A DNA stretch of 64,000 nt. Source: Dactylonectria macrodidyma. Lineage: Eukaryota > Ascomycota > Sordariomycetes > Hypocreales > Nectriaceae. The position numbers and the translations under genes are program-made. The stretch lies in the NCBI GenBank assembly GCA_020744425.1, contig JAGMUV010000001.1, positions 2,294,001-2,358,000 of the forward strand. Direction: 5' to 3'. A model generated the notes under the pieces. That model saw only the letters and a program-made list of their open reading frames with translations. It did not search any database and had not been told where the DNA came from. Shown here piece by piece: positions 22,675-34,605 of the stretch. The number at the start of each line of letters is the position of its first letter. The first letter of the stretch is position 1.

Positions 22675-24530
22675 ATGCAGACTTACACCGCGTCACAAAA
22701 GAGCCGGTGCCGGCTACCGCTGGTATTGGCTCTCTTAGTACACAGCCTCGTATCCCTCCCAGCCGTGTGCGCATCGGATCTCACAGCGCGCGGCAACGAC
22801 AATCCCTCTATATCTTGGTATGACTGGGGATACTACGGCTCTTTCCCGCACAGAAACTACCAATCGTTTGGCGCACAGTCGCCTCGGCCAGCGTTGGTTC
22901 AAACCAACGAGCGATGCGACGACGGTTACATCTTCATCGAGCCACGAGGAGCCTACGTCGGTACACCCGGCCCAGTGGTATTGGACAACGCCGGCGAGTT
23001 GGTATGGATGCAGACTCTCTGGGGGCAGGCCATGGATTTGAAGGTACAGCGCTTCAAGGGAAATGATTACATCACCTTCTGGCACGGCACCGACAATGGC
23101 ACTTTCGGCGAGGGTTACTATCTCATGGTAAGTTGTCGCCATTGGTCTTACACCCTCTCTAAAGGGGAAGGAATCCAATACTCTCGAATTGAACTTTCTG
23201 AAACAAAACTGACATTCTTGGCCAGCTTGACGAATCTTACGAAGTGTTTAAAAAGGTCACGCCGGCCGGTCGCTACACCGGCGATCTCCATGAGTTCCGC
23301 ATCACCGACAACGACACAGCCCTCATGACGATATACTTCAAGAAGCAGGCCGACATGACATCATACGGCATCGAACAAGGTTGGATCTTCGATAGCATCT
23401 TCCAGGAAGTGGACTTGGAAACGGGCGAGCTCCTCTTCGAATGGCGCGCGTCAGATCACTATGCTGTCAACGAAACCCTGGCGCCTCTCGGCGGCGCTGG
23501 CAAGAGCTCGAGCAGCGCGTTCGACTTCTTCCACATCAACAGCGTCGACAAAGACGCCAACGGCGACTACCTCATCTCGTCGCGGTACATGTGCGCCGTC
23601 GCCGCTATCAGCGCCGACGATGGCCGCGTCCTCTGGCAGCTGGGCGGCAAGCACAACGCCTTCGAGGACTTGTCTGGAGGCGCCGCGACCAACTTCTCGT
23701 GGAATCATCAGGCCGCCTGGGTCGACAACACGACTTTGACCGTCTTTGACAACGGCTCCAATGGTCGCCAGAATACTGCCAAGTTCAGCCGCGGCCTCAT
23801 GGTGACGCTCAACATGGAAGCCATGACGGCGACGCTCGTTCAGGACTATATCTCTCCTTACAAGGTCCTCGCCATATCCCAGGGCTCCGTCCAAGTCCTC
23901 CCCAACAGCAACGTCCTCGTTGGCTGGGGCCACGTCCCCGCCTTCACCGAGTTCACACACGACGGCAAAGTCCTCTGCGAAACCCACATCGGCCCGATCC
24001 ATCTCGACTTGTTCTCGTGGGTCAAGAACTACCGCACCTTCAAATACCCCTGGGTGGGACGTCCCAAGACCCTCCCCGATGTCGCCATCAAGCCCAAGCA
24101 AAAGGCCCTGTATGTCAGCTGGAACGGCGCGACCGAGGTCGCTCAGTGGAAGATCCAGAGCGGGCCGGAGGCTTCGGGCGACAACTTCAGCGACCACAAA
24201 ACCGTGGACAAGATCAAGTTCGAGACCAGGATGCAAATTCCCGAGAAGGCTGACACCTTCGTTCGGGTTGTGGCCTTGGATAAGAATGGCGGGGTCTTGG
24301 CTAGATCGGAAGCGCAATCCAGGCATGAAGAGAACGTCGTTGAACTACTTGAAGCGCCATCAAGAGGGGTCTTACTGGAGCCGTTTCAGATCTTCCTCTG
24401 CGCTCTTTTCGGTGTCGTGATTGGCTTCTTCATCGCTTATTATTTCCGATTCACCCTCCGACGGGGCATCAACCGGATCTTGCGCCGAAGCACGTCATTC
24501 CAATACCAAGCACTCCCAAGTCATTCATAA
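22675..24530 (+). CDS. Arylsulfotransferase-family (ASST-like) membrane-anchored protein
   Basis: Member of the fungal arylsulfotransferase-like beta-propeller family. Exons 22675-23127 and 23226-24530 (intron 98 bp, GTAAGT donor) give 585 residues. An N-terminal hydrophobic signal (LPLVLALLVHSLVS) leads into a lumenal or extracellular domain with blade-like repeats. Family landmarks include DDGYIFIEPRG, a DLHEFRIT segment, FDFFHINSVDKDANGDYLIS, and NHQAAWVDNTTLTVFDNG. Many sequons are present (NGT, NDT, NET, NFS, NTT). A C-terminal transmembrane helix (LCALFGVVIGFFIAYYF) is followed by a basic tail, giving a type I topology. Bacterial relatives transfer sulfate between phenols; activity in fungal members is not established. 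The ATG at 22675 is the first in frame. Confidence 0.88.
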
Positions 24531-25171
24531 CATTACACGTTTCTTTTTTCTCTTTTTTATTTTTTGGTCAACGGTGTTTAGCATCTTGGGTGCATCATAT
24601 TTGCACATTGCTCTACAATAGTTTAGGCATAGGGAAAAGGCGTTGGGTATTTTGTTAACACAGAGCACCTATGCTCCAGGGTAGTTCCGGGGCCAACACA
24701 ATACATGTCGCACATAAGTAGTGTAACAAACAGGAAAACGAATGAACAAATAAGATTTCGATCGATGAGACGTTTTTGTTATCACATAATCATCACTGCT
24801 TAGTCGTTCTTGAATGCTCTTCTTTGTTGCTAACTAGCTCAAAAACGTCATCAGTACCCAAGCCAATACTGCTCGGGTGGAGGCTGCTACTTGCGTGAGC
24901 AACTAATTGGTCACCCAAGGGGTCTCCCGGAGTTATACTAAGCACATTGGACTAGTTGACTAAATTATTAGGAATTTCTTAAGCTTAAATCGACCGAAAT
25001 AGAATCTTGGCATAGTCATGGTTATGTTTCAACTGCGTCAGAATATCTACGACCAGGGAAAGAAAGACATTGTGTAAGATATTTCTCATGCGGGACTAAA
25101 TCACATAAGGATATAACGGTGAAATTATTATTCAAAAGAGCCCCCCTGGGGGCGAGTCGGTCTTCGTCCTC
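24531..25171. other. Convergent 3' interval
   Basis: Between two converging genes. A T-rich tract right after the ASST stop (24541-24570) is typical of a 3' UTR or poly(A) region. No gene seen. Confidence 0.5.
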
Positions 25172-26782
25172 CTACTTTGCTGTTTCATCAGCAGAGCTTT
25201 CACGCAGAGCTGACCCCTTCTCGGCCCCATGACTGCTCTCCGGGCCCGTTACGTACTCTTCTGAACCCATATCCACAACAATAGGACCCTTGAAGTGCTT
25301 TCGTGCGTACACAAAGTACCAGATGGCGCTGATGCTTGCAAAGCCCGCAAAGACGACGCTGGCGTAGTTCATTGACGACGCCGTGACGGGCAACGAGACG
25401 GGCATGCAGAAAATGATGACGGCGATACAGATCCAGATGATGCTGATCCAGTTGACGATTGGGCCGAGCCATCCCAGAGCGTACGGTGAGGATCGTACGG
25501 GTTCGCGGCCACGGAGCAAGCTGACCAGGACTGGCACGCAGTAGGACGTTGAGAGGCAGATTGTGGCCACACCAGTGAACGAGTTGAAGGCCGCAGACGA
25601 GCCGAAATAGATGCATCCGAGGCCCATATCGACAACAGTAGACAAGACAAGTCCCCAAAGAGGCATTTCGAGCTTCTTGTTTACCTTGCCCCATAGCTTG
25701 TGGCCTGGAATGGCACCGTCGCGAGCGAAGGAGTAGGTGCAGCGGGAAGCCGCGGTCAGGGAACCAACGCCAGCGAAGAACCAGATACCGAGAATCAGCA
25801 CGAGAAGACCGACACCGCCAGCCTTTGATCCTGTCGCTGTCTTGAAGATGAGGCCGATGGGCTGGCCTTGGGCGAGAAGATCGCTGATATCGGGCAGGAC
25901 GAAGAGGATGGGGATGAGATAGACAACGCCAGTCAACCCGGCCGCGGCAACTGAGAGAACCATAGCCTTGGGGACCTCCCGCTCAGGGTTCTGGACCTCT
26001 TCGCACATGGTGGCAACCATTCCGTAGCCAGTGAGAGTGTAAGCGGCTGTAAATCAGTCAGTACATGGGATTCAACGGTTAGTTCGAAACACGTTACCTT
26101 GAAGTAGGCCGACAAAGAAAGACCATCCACTGGCCCAGCCGCTAGCAGATGCATCATAGTGCGTAAAGACGAATTCTGCAGACCGCTTGTTGTCTGACAT
26201 GGACAAAACGGTGATCAAGATAATGAGAACGGCTGCTGCGGTCCAGTAGATGCAGATCTTGTTGATGAGGTCCAGATAGCGGGACCCGAAAGCGTTCACA
26301 AACGCACAAAGCAGTGTAACAGCCCAGAAACAAAGGACCGTCTGCCATTCGTTGGGCACGAAATCCTCGTTATAGATAGTAATAGCACTCAAAATCAATT
26401 GAGCGCCTCCAAAGTTGATAGAGAGCGTAACGGTCCAATTTCCAACCAAGGTCATCCACCCATCGATGAAACTAACCACAGGCGCATATTCGGGGGTACT
26501 AAGCATAGCAGACCAGTAATACACGCCACCAGCGGTGGGATAAACGGCGCAGATTTCGGCGAGAGAGGCGGCAATGCTAAGGGAGATCAGGGAGACAAGA
26601 ACCCATCCCCAAATGACGGTGACGGATTGGCCATTGACGAGGGTGATGTAAAAGGTTGTTGAGAGACCGTAAGGAACAGCCATGATAGCGAAGGACATAC
26701 CCAGAATACTCAGCATACTGAGACTCTTGGGCAGCTGGTTCGCGTACCCCTGCTGGACGGAGGCGGGGGCAGTGGATGCCAT
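25172..26782 (-). CDS. Amino-acid/choline/GABA-type permease (APC superfamily)
   Basis: Integral membrane transporter of the APC superfamily, in the fungal group that includes GABA and choline permeases. Exons 26098-26782 and 25172-26046 (intron 51 bp) give 519 residues with about twelve hydrophobic segments. Diagnostic motifs are SFAIMAVPYGLSTTF in helix 1, the AEICAVYPTAGGVYYW segment, GYGMVATMCEEVQNPEREVP and SRCTYSFARDGAIP. The tail is short, acidic and Ser-rich. Substrate cannot be read from sequence. Its position beside serine and glycine catabolic genes makes an amino acid or choline plausible, but that is inference. The ATG at 26782 gives the usual short cytosolic N-terminus. Confidence 0.93.
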
Positions 26783-28492
26783 GGTGGGCAGAGCGGTGGA
26801 TTCGATGACGAGAAAGAAAGGGGATGGATTATGGGGTCAACAAATGGCCAGAAGCGCCAGATGCTGAAACTAAAGAAGAGAGTGCCTAGGTAGGTATGAA
26901 GAGATGTTCAGTCCAGATGAATGGAAAGGGGTTCATGCAGATGCAGATGCTGGACGCGTTCGCATTCCGGCAATGCAGCTCTCTGCAGATGGGAAACAGA
27001 ACGAGGTTGGCTGCCGAACGAGGGAGAAAGGAGAAGCGAGGGAAAAGGGCAGAACTTAAGTTAAACAGATCCCAAGACGGCAACTGATGACGGAGCTGTG
27101 GGATGACGGAGCAACTCTAGCAAGCCTGACGCCGGCCTGAGCCTCGTGGCTTGCATGCGCGTAGGGGTAAAACGCGGGGGAGCAGGGATTGGTGATGGTG
27201 CCAAGGTGAGCCCAGGCGACTAGAATCCCTAGATAACGCCCAAGAGGGGGGTTTGGGGGGGTTCTGGAAGTGGCCAAGAGGCTTGGTCTGGACGTGACAA
27301 GCGTCCAATGGCCGGCCTTGCCGCGCTGGATGCCATGGAGACCGCGCGCTCCGCGTTGCCGAAAGGGGGGGAGGATCCACGCCTTTCTGGTGAAGTGGAA
27401 GCGTGTTACCAAATGGGCTTGGAAAGCAACTGGAGACTGGGAGATACGCATGGACGATTTGGTGCCCATGTCCAAGATAAGAGGGCCCGGGGGGAGGGGG
27501 AGGGATTGTGAGGGTAAGAATAAAGAGGGTCGGGAGATGGGGATGGGGCTTTATTATGGAGTAGGCATGGGAACAGTACGATCACCAGGGTGAGAGAAAG
27601 AGGGGATAAGATATGATAAGACAGTACAAGACAGGACAAGACAGAACAGGGCAAGACAAGACACAATGCGATCAGTAATAAGGTGGGAACAGCAACAATT
27701 AAGCTGGGAAACCCGTAATGAACAATACGAAGTGATAGGAACCTAATAAAGAACACCCTCCAAAAGACCCCTGTCTGGAAGCATTTCCGCGCCCTCGCTC
27801 ATGCCCGGGCCGCCAAACTGGTTTCAGCACACCCGAGTGGTGAGACGAAACGCGGCTCCACCTGCGAAATGAGGCTTCAAAGTAGCTCACATGGCATGTG
27901 ACCATTTTCCCCAGCGAAGCTGTCGCATCCTGCTGCAGTCATCATTCATTGAGTTGGCATTAGGGTACCACAGCTTGCTCTAGGCACATGCGTACGGGGT
28001 ACTAGCTAGGGATGGCTTTGTCGCGTTCTGGACCGAGCTCCCCCCGGGGGGTGACCAAACTCGTTGATAACAAGCCGTTTAACCCGTCAAGATCGACCGA
28101 AAAAGCTACCCACTCCCTCGGCGGCGCCCTATCTTGCATTGTGACAACTGCACTGCGACATCACACCACCCTCTTTGGAACACTAGTTTGGCCCAATTGC
28201 CGTTATTTACTTGACGCTTGACAGTTGAACGGTCCATGGGTTTGCCGGATGGTGCAAACGCTCTCTTGATTGTCCAGCCCAGATCCTGCATGCCACGCAG
28301 CCGCGCGCTCTGCTCGGCGTTGCCGAGGCAGCATCCTAATCGAGACGAAAATCGACATGCTAAGAAAGAAGCATCAAAACAGGAATAAATCAAACTACAC
28401 CCTTTTTCCATACCGCTCTTGCTCGCCCTTCGTATCTCAACCCTCGGAAACGTTGTCAACATGATAAAGAATCCACTCGACTTTTTCTCTTA
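26783..28492. other. Intergenic interval upstream of the permease
   Basis: About 1.7 kb without a supportable gene. It holds G-rich runs (27245-27262, 27364-27372, 27488-27505), an AAGAC-rich simple repeat near 27615-27665, and two CCGCGCGC octamers (27342-27349, 28301-28308). Confidence 0.45.
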
Positions 28493-29636
28493 TCAAACCC
28501 CGTAGAGCTGCTGCCACTCCATGAGCATCTCCACAGAGATGTCGTTGCCACCGCAAACCAGGAGCACCACAGTGGCATCTGGGGTAAGCTGTCGGCCAAT
28601 GAGCTTATGCAGCTGTCGGTTCTCGCACAGCACTATCGCGATACCCGCGGTAAGCTCGACCATCAGGCGCTCATGACGAGCAAGTATCAAACAGCCCCGT
28701 GCCGCCTCGCCATCCGGGAGCACGGCGCTAACCACCCGAGACCGCTGGGCGTACTCGAACGTCTTCTTGGAGACAGTCGCCACGCCTAGGCTCCGTGCTT
28801 GCGAGGTGATCTTGGGGAGCGTAACGATCTCGTTAGCCAGGAGTGAGCGGTTGAGCGAGTCCGCGCCGTCAGTCTCCATGGCCACCACGGTCACATCGTC
28901 GCTCCACCCAAGCTTGTCAAGCTGCTGCACGACGCCGTTCATGAGACCGCCGCCGCCGACGCTGCAGACGACGGCGTCTGGCTTGTCACCGTCCAGCTGG
29001 AGTGCAATCTCTTGCATGACGGTTGCGTTTCCATCCCAGATATCCTGGTGGTCAAATGGTGGCACATAGACACCCTCGGGGTCCGCGGGCAGAACCACGG
29101 CCTTGAGGTACTTGTCAGCATCCATGACACTCTGGCCATGTTGGAAGACCCGGGTGACACCTTCAGCGTGTAGTCGCGCGATCAAGGCCGGGCTGGTTGT
29201 GGTCGGGACCACGACGGAAGCGTTGTATCCCAGAGACTGGGCTGCAACAACGCAAGCAATGCCGGCATTGCCACCCGACGAGGCATAGAAGTGAGGCGTA
29301 CTGCCTTGGGCCTCGCTCTCTTGGATGCGGCAGAGGAGGTAGTTGCCAATGCCTCTGGATTTGAAGGAGCCGGACGGTTGCAGATTGTCGAGTTTCAAGA
29401 GAATTCTACTTCTACGATTTAGAAATCGATTCTTGCATAATGGGAAGTATTGAAACGTGTGAGAGTAGAAGGAAAGAACCATCCAATCCTCTATGTCATG
29501 ACTGGGTTGGGTTTCGGAAGGGGGTGAGATAGGAAGCGGAATAGTGTGGTGTAACATACCAACCCGCTAGCTTCGAAAGGTGAGGAGACTCGATCAGAGG
29601 CGTGTTCGCCCAGGGCTGGCGACGGTTGCGAGTCAT
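28493..29636 (-). CDS. PLP-dependent L-serine/threonine dehydratase
   Basis: Deaminates serine to pyruvate (or threonine to 2-oxobutyrate) using pyridoxal phosphate. Two exons (29560-29636 and 28493-29408; intron 151 bp) give 330 residues, the length of catabolic serine dehydratases without an ACT regulatory domain. Exon 1 encodes NTPLIESPHLSKLAG. Splicing at the second of two closely spaced AGs restores CRILLKLDNLQPSGSFKSRG, with the Schiff-base lysine at Lys42. SSGGNAG (phosphate/substrate loop) and the GGGGL cofactor phosphate loop are present. Using the first AG would create a stop codon. It is divergent from the P-protein gene across a 1.3-kb shared upstream region. No mitochondrial presequence is visible. 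Serine versus threonine preference cannot be read from sequence. Confidence 0.92.
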
Positions 29637-30948
29637 CTTGTGAAGTAGTAAACGATATTGTTACCAAACTCTGGGGTGAGAAGTTTGGATCTCTTCAGAT
29701 TTCACTCTTTGTTTTATTATAGATGGAAAGTGAACGGGGAGTGAAGATGTGAAGGACATGTACGGACATGAAGGGGAACGACGTTAAATGGGCAGACGTC
29801 AGCAAACTCACGGCGGCAACGACAACACATCTGTCTCCCCGATCCTCGGAGGGTTCTGTTAAGAGAGGTGTTTATTACAATCCAGACTAATGCAGTATGA
29901 AACCACATGATGGTTGTCGTATCCAGTGAGTCCAGGCCGAAAGGGCGAAAGTAGGCGCAAACCTGGTTTAACAACACGACGTTGGGCATTCTATAGGGTA
30001 ATCGAGATAATCTATAGGGTAATCCGGGGTAATCCATAGGGTAATATGTGGCGTAGCTTCTTCGTAGTACAGAGGGATCCGATGGCGGGGAATGCTAGCA
30101 GGTGACAAGCTTGATGGTGGTGACACAGCTGGGCAACACGGCTAGGCATGCTTGGCATGTCATGAATTAGGTCATGGGCGGTGACTAAGACCAAGCAAAA
30201 AAAGAAAAAAACTCCCAGTGGTTGAAGGCAGTTATTACAGTGGACAGTCAGACACCCAGGGGCGTGGAGTCGCTAGCGGGAGTTGCTCCGAGGGGTGGCG
30301 ACTCCACTGCCGCCTCCACTGCCGCTCGCCTTCGGACCAAAGAGCCGCGACGATAAGGATGAATCATGAAAGTCAACGGGAGCTGGAGACCCGGGATGAT
30401 GAACCGAAACCCGCACCAAACCGGCCACTGTAACTGGCGATGACGAGAAGAGAAGACCGGGCGAAATCGCAGGCTGCGCGCGGCTCCGAACCCAGCCCAA
30501 CGGGTTTCCTATCGGCCTGCGCGCGGCTCGTCCAATCCTGTTGGCCTACTTTATCCCCCAGTTGTTCTTTCAAGGGTTCTCATCTTCATCTTCATGGTTT
30601 CCCCAGACCGCCCCCCGAGCTTGAACCCTTTTTCTCAATTCATTCATTGTTTCCTCGGCTGTCGAGTCTTTTTTTAAAGTTGGACCATCACATCACTCAC
30701 ACCTTTTGCTGGCATCACCGCGTTCAAGGGTTGCTGAGATTGTGTCACAGTCGCGCTCACACCAACGAGGTACGTCGTCACTGGGTTCTCACACTCAATT
30801 ATCTGCCATCCATCATCCATCATCAATCATCCATCATCTCCATCATCCATGTTAACCTCGTATCTTCCCAGTGACCGATCAAGACGGGAAATCTGGCGCC
30901 CTTGATTTGATTTAGCCTTTCTTTCATTCACAGCGAGACAAAGCAGCC
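29637..30948. promoter_or_regulatory. Divergent promoter between serine dehydratase and glycine decarboxylase
   Basis: 1.3 kb separates the two divergent start codons. It contains three CTATAGGGTAATC-like boxes (29991-30045) and a perfect 13-bp direct repeat CTGCGCGCGGCTC (30474-30486, 30517-30529). CT-rich tracts lie near 30580-30700, and a GTACGT...CACAG pair (30770-30933) could bound a 5' UTR intron of the P-protein gene. Confidence 0.5.
29991..30045. repeat. Short tandem boxes, TATAGGGTAATC type
   Basis: CTATAGGGTAATC occurs at 29991-30003 and 30012-30024, with a variant CATAGGGTAAT at 30035-30045 and a shorter GGGGTAATC between them. Spacing is about 21-23 bp, close to two helical turns. 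Confidence 0.8.
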
Positions 30949-33900
30949 ATGCTATCTTCGTCTCGTCTTGCACAGCGGCTCTGCCGTCAGCCCAGGTTGT
31001 CGGCATCCTCTCTTCAGGCCCGTCGCTTGGCACGATGCTTCTCCGTCAGCGCGCCTCTCAGCGTCGGCGCAACAAAGGCGCTGGGCGGCCAGGCTCAGCG
31101 CTTCGCCGAGACCCAGAGCAGCGTGAAGCTCAATGACCACGAGCTGTTCTCGCGGCGGCACATTGGCAGCGAGCTCAGCGTGCAGCAGGAGATGCTCAAA
31201 ACGCTGGACCCCCCCGCCAGCTCCATGGAGGAGTTCCTCCAGCAGACCATCCCCCCCCAGGTCAGGAGGAAGACGACGGGTCTGGACTTGGTCGAGCAGT
31301 GGGAAGAGACGGGCGCCGAGGAGTCGGTTCCCGCTCAGGGACGCACCGAGCACTTCATCCAGAAGAAGATGAGAGAGCTCGGCAGCAAGAACACCGTCTT
31401 TGAGTCCTTTATCGGATCGGGATACTATGGAACCCTCGTGCCCCAGGTCATCCAGCGCAACGTCCTTGAGAACCCGGCATGGTACACCAGCTACACCCCC
31501 TACCAGGCCGAGATCAGTCAGGGCCGTCTTGAGTCCCTGCTCAACTTCCAGACTCTGGTCACTGACCTAACAGGTCTGGATATCGCCAACGCGTCGGTCC
31601 TGGACGAGGCCACCGCTGCCGCCGAGGCCATGACCGTCGCCCTCTCCAGCGCCCCCTCCAAGATCCAGGCCAAGGGCGCCAAGAAGACCTTTGTCGTGTC
31701 CTCAACCTGCCACCCCCAGACCCTCGCCGTGCTCGAGTCAAGGGCGCAGGGCTTCGGCATCGACATCGTCGTGGGTGACGTCCTCGCCGACGACTGCAAG
31801 CTAGTCAAGGAGGCCAAGGGCAGCCTCATCGGCACCCTCGTTCAGTACCCGGACACCCACGGCGGCGTCCACGACTACCAGCGACTTTCTGACGCCGTCC
31901 ATGAGCAAAAGGGCCTCGTGTGCGTCGCCACCGACCTCTTGGCCCTCACGATGCTCAAGGCGCCCGGCGAGTTCGGCGCAGACATTGCCCTCGGCAGCGC
32001 TCAACGTTTCGGCGTGCCGCTGGGCTTCGGCGGTCCTCACGCCGCCTTCTTCGCCACTACTGACAAGTACAAGCGCAAGATCCCCGGCCGTTTGGTCGGC
32101 GTCTCCAAGGATCGTCTCGGCAAGCGGGCGCTCCGTCTCGCTCTGCAGACCCGCGAGCAGCACATCCGACGTGAAAAGGCCACCAGCAACATCTGCACCG
32201 CACAGGCTCTACTGGCCAACATGAGCGCCTTCTACGCCGTCTATCATGGCCCGGAAGGTTTGAAGACGATTGCCCAGGACATCTGGGGCAAGACTCGCCT
32301 CGCCCAGGACCTGATCCTCAAGGGCGGCCAGTTCAAGCTCTTCACCGAGGGCGTCCGTGACGACGGCGCCGTCCTCTTCGACACGGTAACCTTCCAGGCC
32401 TCCCCCGATGCCGTGGCCGCGGCGCATGAGAAGGCGCACCTCCAGAACATCAACCTGCGACGCATCAGCGAGGACAAGATCGGCTTCTCCCTGCACGAGG
32501 GTGTCTCCCTGGAGAGCTTGGGCAACCTCGTCAAATGCTTCGGCGTGTCCGAGGCCAGCTTCAACGCTGCGCTCGAGACCAAGGACGCCGGCTTCCTGGA
32601 CAACCAGATTCCCTCGAGCCTGCAGCGCAACACGACCTTCCTCCAGCATCCCGTCTTCAACCAGTACCACTCGGAGACTGAGCTCCTGCGTTACATCTAC
32701 CACCTCCAGTACAAGGACCTCTCGCTGGTGCACTCGATGATTCCCCTGGGCTCGTGCACCATGAAGCTCAACGCCACGACTGAGATGCTCGCCGTGTCCG
32801 ACCCGTCCATGTCCAACCTGCACCCCTTTGCGCCGGTCGAGCAGGTCTCGGGCTACAAGGCGCTCATCACCTCGCTCGGCAAGAACCTGTCCACCATCAC
32901 CGGCATGGATGAGGTCAGTCTGCAGCCCAACTCAGGCGCCCAGGGCGAGTTCGCTGGCCTCCGCGTCATCAAGAAGTACCTCGAGAGCCAAGAGGGCGGC
33001 GAGCGCCGCAAGATCTGCCTCATCCCCGTCTCGGCCCACGGCACCAACCCGGCGAGCGCGGCCATGGCCGGCATGCAGGTCGTGCCCATCAAGTGCGACG
33101 GCAAGACGGGCAACCTGGACATTGCCGACCTCAAGGCCAAGTGCGCCAAGCACGCCGACGAGCTGGCCGCCATCATGATCACCTACCCCAGCACCTTTGG
33201 CGTCTTCGAGCCCGAGGTCAAGGAAGTCTGCGACATTGTTCACGCTCACGGCGGCCAGGTCTACATGGACGGCGCCAACCTTAACGCCCAGATCGGCCTC
33301 TGCAGCCCCGGTGATATCGGCGCCGACGTGTGCCATCTGAACCTCCACAAGACCTTCTGTATCCCTCACGGAGGCGGTGGCCCCGGAGTTGGTCCCATCG
33401 GCGTCAAGCAGCATCTGGCCCCGTATCTGCCGGGCCACCCGGTCACTGATCCTCAGATGGGCCCGGAAGCGCGCAAGGAGACGGCCGTTGCCCCCATTAG
33501 CGCGGCGCCCTGGGGCAGCGCCTCGATCCTCCCCATCAGTCACACCTACATCCTGATGATGGGCGGCGCAGGCCTCACGCAGCAGACAGGTGCGGCTCTG
33601 CTCAACGCCAACTACATCATGTCCCGCCTGCTGCCGCACTACAAGGTGGCCTACACCAACGCCAACGGACGCTGCGCGCACGAGTTCATCCTCGACGTGC
33701 GGCCCCTGAAGGAGAGCGCCGGCGTCGACGTCGCCGACATCGCCAAGCGGCTGCAGGACTACGGCTTCCACTCGCCCACCATGAGCTGGCCCGTATCCGG
33801 GACGCTCATGATCGAGCCCACCGAGTCCGAGTCCCGCGCCGAGCTGGACCGCTTCTGCGACGCCCTGATCGAGATCCGCCGCGAGATCGCCGACATTGAG

Positions 33901-34137
33901 TCCGGCAAGGTGCCGCGCGAGGGCAACCTGCTTAAGAACGCGCCGCACCCGCAGCACGACCTCCTCATCTCCGACAAGGAGTGGAAGCGGCCCTACACCC
34001 GCGAGCAGGCCGCTTACCCGCTACCCTGGTTGAGGGAGAAGAAGATGTGGCCGTCGGTCGGCCGCGTCGACGACGCCTTTGGTGACACCAACCTCTTCTG
34101 CACCTGCCCTCCCGTCGAGGGCAGCGAGGACCTGTAG
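30949..34137 (+). CDS. GCV2: Glycine dehydrogenase (decarboxylating), P-protein
   Basis: PLP enzyme of the mitochondrial glycine cleavage system. It decarboxylates glycine and passes the aminomethyl group to the lipoyl arm of H-protein. One uninterrupted exon encodes 1062 residues, the normal eukaryotic length. The N-terminus is basic and hydroxylated ([19 protein letters not shown]), as expected of a mitochondrial presequence. The N-terminal half starts with FSRRHIGS and has the GSGYYGT and [19 protein letters not shown] signatures. The C-terminal half holds [15 protein letters not shown] with the PLP lysine at Lys801. The 3' end faces the H-protein gene, 468 bp away. A probable 5' UTR intron lies at 30770-30933. 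Confidence 0.98.
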   Translation: MLSSSRLAQRLCRQPRLSASSLQARRLARCFSVSAPLSVGATKALGGQAQRFAETQSSVKLNDHELFSRRHIGSELSVQQEMLKTLDPPASSMEEFLQQTIPPQVRRKTTGLDLVEQWEETGAEESVPAQGRTEHFIQKKMRELGSKNTVFESFIGSGYYGTLVPQVIQRNVLENPAWYTSYTPYQAEISQGRLESLLNFQTLVTDLTGLDIANASVLDEATAAAEAMTVALSSAPSKIQAKGAKKTFVVSSTCHPQTLAVLESRAQGFGIDIVVGDVLADDCKLVKEAKGSLIGTLVQYPDTHGGVHDYQRLSDAVHEQKGLVCVATDLLALTMLKAPGEFGADIALGSAQRFGVPLGFGGPHAAFFATTDKYKRKIPGRLVGVSKDRLGKRALRLALQTREQHIRREKATSNICTAQALLANMSAFYAVYHGPEGLKTIAQDIWGKTRLAQDLILKGGQFKLFTEGVRDDGAVLFDTVTFQASPDAVAAAHEKAHLQNINLRRISEDKIGFSLHEGVSLESLGNLVKCFGVSEASFNAALETKDAGFLDNQIPSSLQRNTTFLQHPVFNQYHSETELLRYIYHLQYKDLSLVHSMIPLGSCTMKLNATTEMLAVSDPSMSNLHPFAPVEQVSGYKALITSLGKNLSTITGMDEVSLQPNSGAQGEFAGLRVIKKYLESQEGGERRKICLIPVSAHGTNPASAAMAGMQVVPIKCDGKTGNLDIADLKAKCAKHADELAAIMITYPSTFGVFEPEVKEVCDIVHAHGGQVYMDGANLNAQIGLCSPGDIGADVCHLNLHKTFCIPHGGGGPGVGPIGVKQHLAPYLPGHPVTDPQMGPEARKETAVAPISAAPWGSASILPISHTYILMMGGAGLTQQTGAALLNANYIMSRLLPHYKVAYTNANGRCAHEFILDVRPLKESAGVDVADIAKRLQDYGFHSPTMSWPVSGTLMIEPTESESRAELDRFCDALIEIRREIADIESGKVPREGNLLKNAPHPQHDLLISDKEWKRPYTREQAAYPLPWLREKKMWPSVGRVDDAFGDTNLFCTCPPVEGSEDL

Positions 34138-34605
34138 ACGGAGGTCGGTCTACGAAATGAAAAGTTAAACTAAGTACAGTGGGAAAAGCGGGAAGTAAAG
34201 CATTTGGGATGAGTGACAGCATTAAAACCTCATCGTGTTAATTATGTCGTTCAAAGTTCTTTTATATCATGTGTCAACGGAGTTCGAAACACTTCAACAG
34301 CCGTTTCTATTTTGATCAGTATAGACTAGATGAGATCAAATACATTCAATATCATGAACCTGTCGGTTTCCCTGTGATATTTCGCCTTTTTCTTGGACGA
34401 ATTCGTTCGCGTTTGGCCTGCCTGGGTCGTGTTTAGTGCTCACTCCTCACATTCACTACCTTGCCATCAGAGAATGAGCAGGCATGGTCTGGAGAGTTGA
34501 ACGAGAATTAAATGCTTTATCAAATCATAGGGTCTGCTACATAGAAAATATCTTGGAGACTCCTCTTTCTTCCTTCAGGTTTTAACCAGGACGCAATCCC
34601 CGTCT
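34138..34605. other. Convergent 3' interval between P- and H-protein genes
   Basis: AT-richer 468 bp holding both 3' UTRs. No gene seen. Confidence 0.55.

Noticed and set aside
31518..33957. Long minus-strand frames opposite glycine decarboxylase
   Set aside because: They are shadows of a GC-rich coding strand with strong third-position bias; the plus-strand product is a full-length P-protein.
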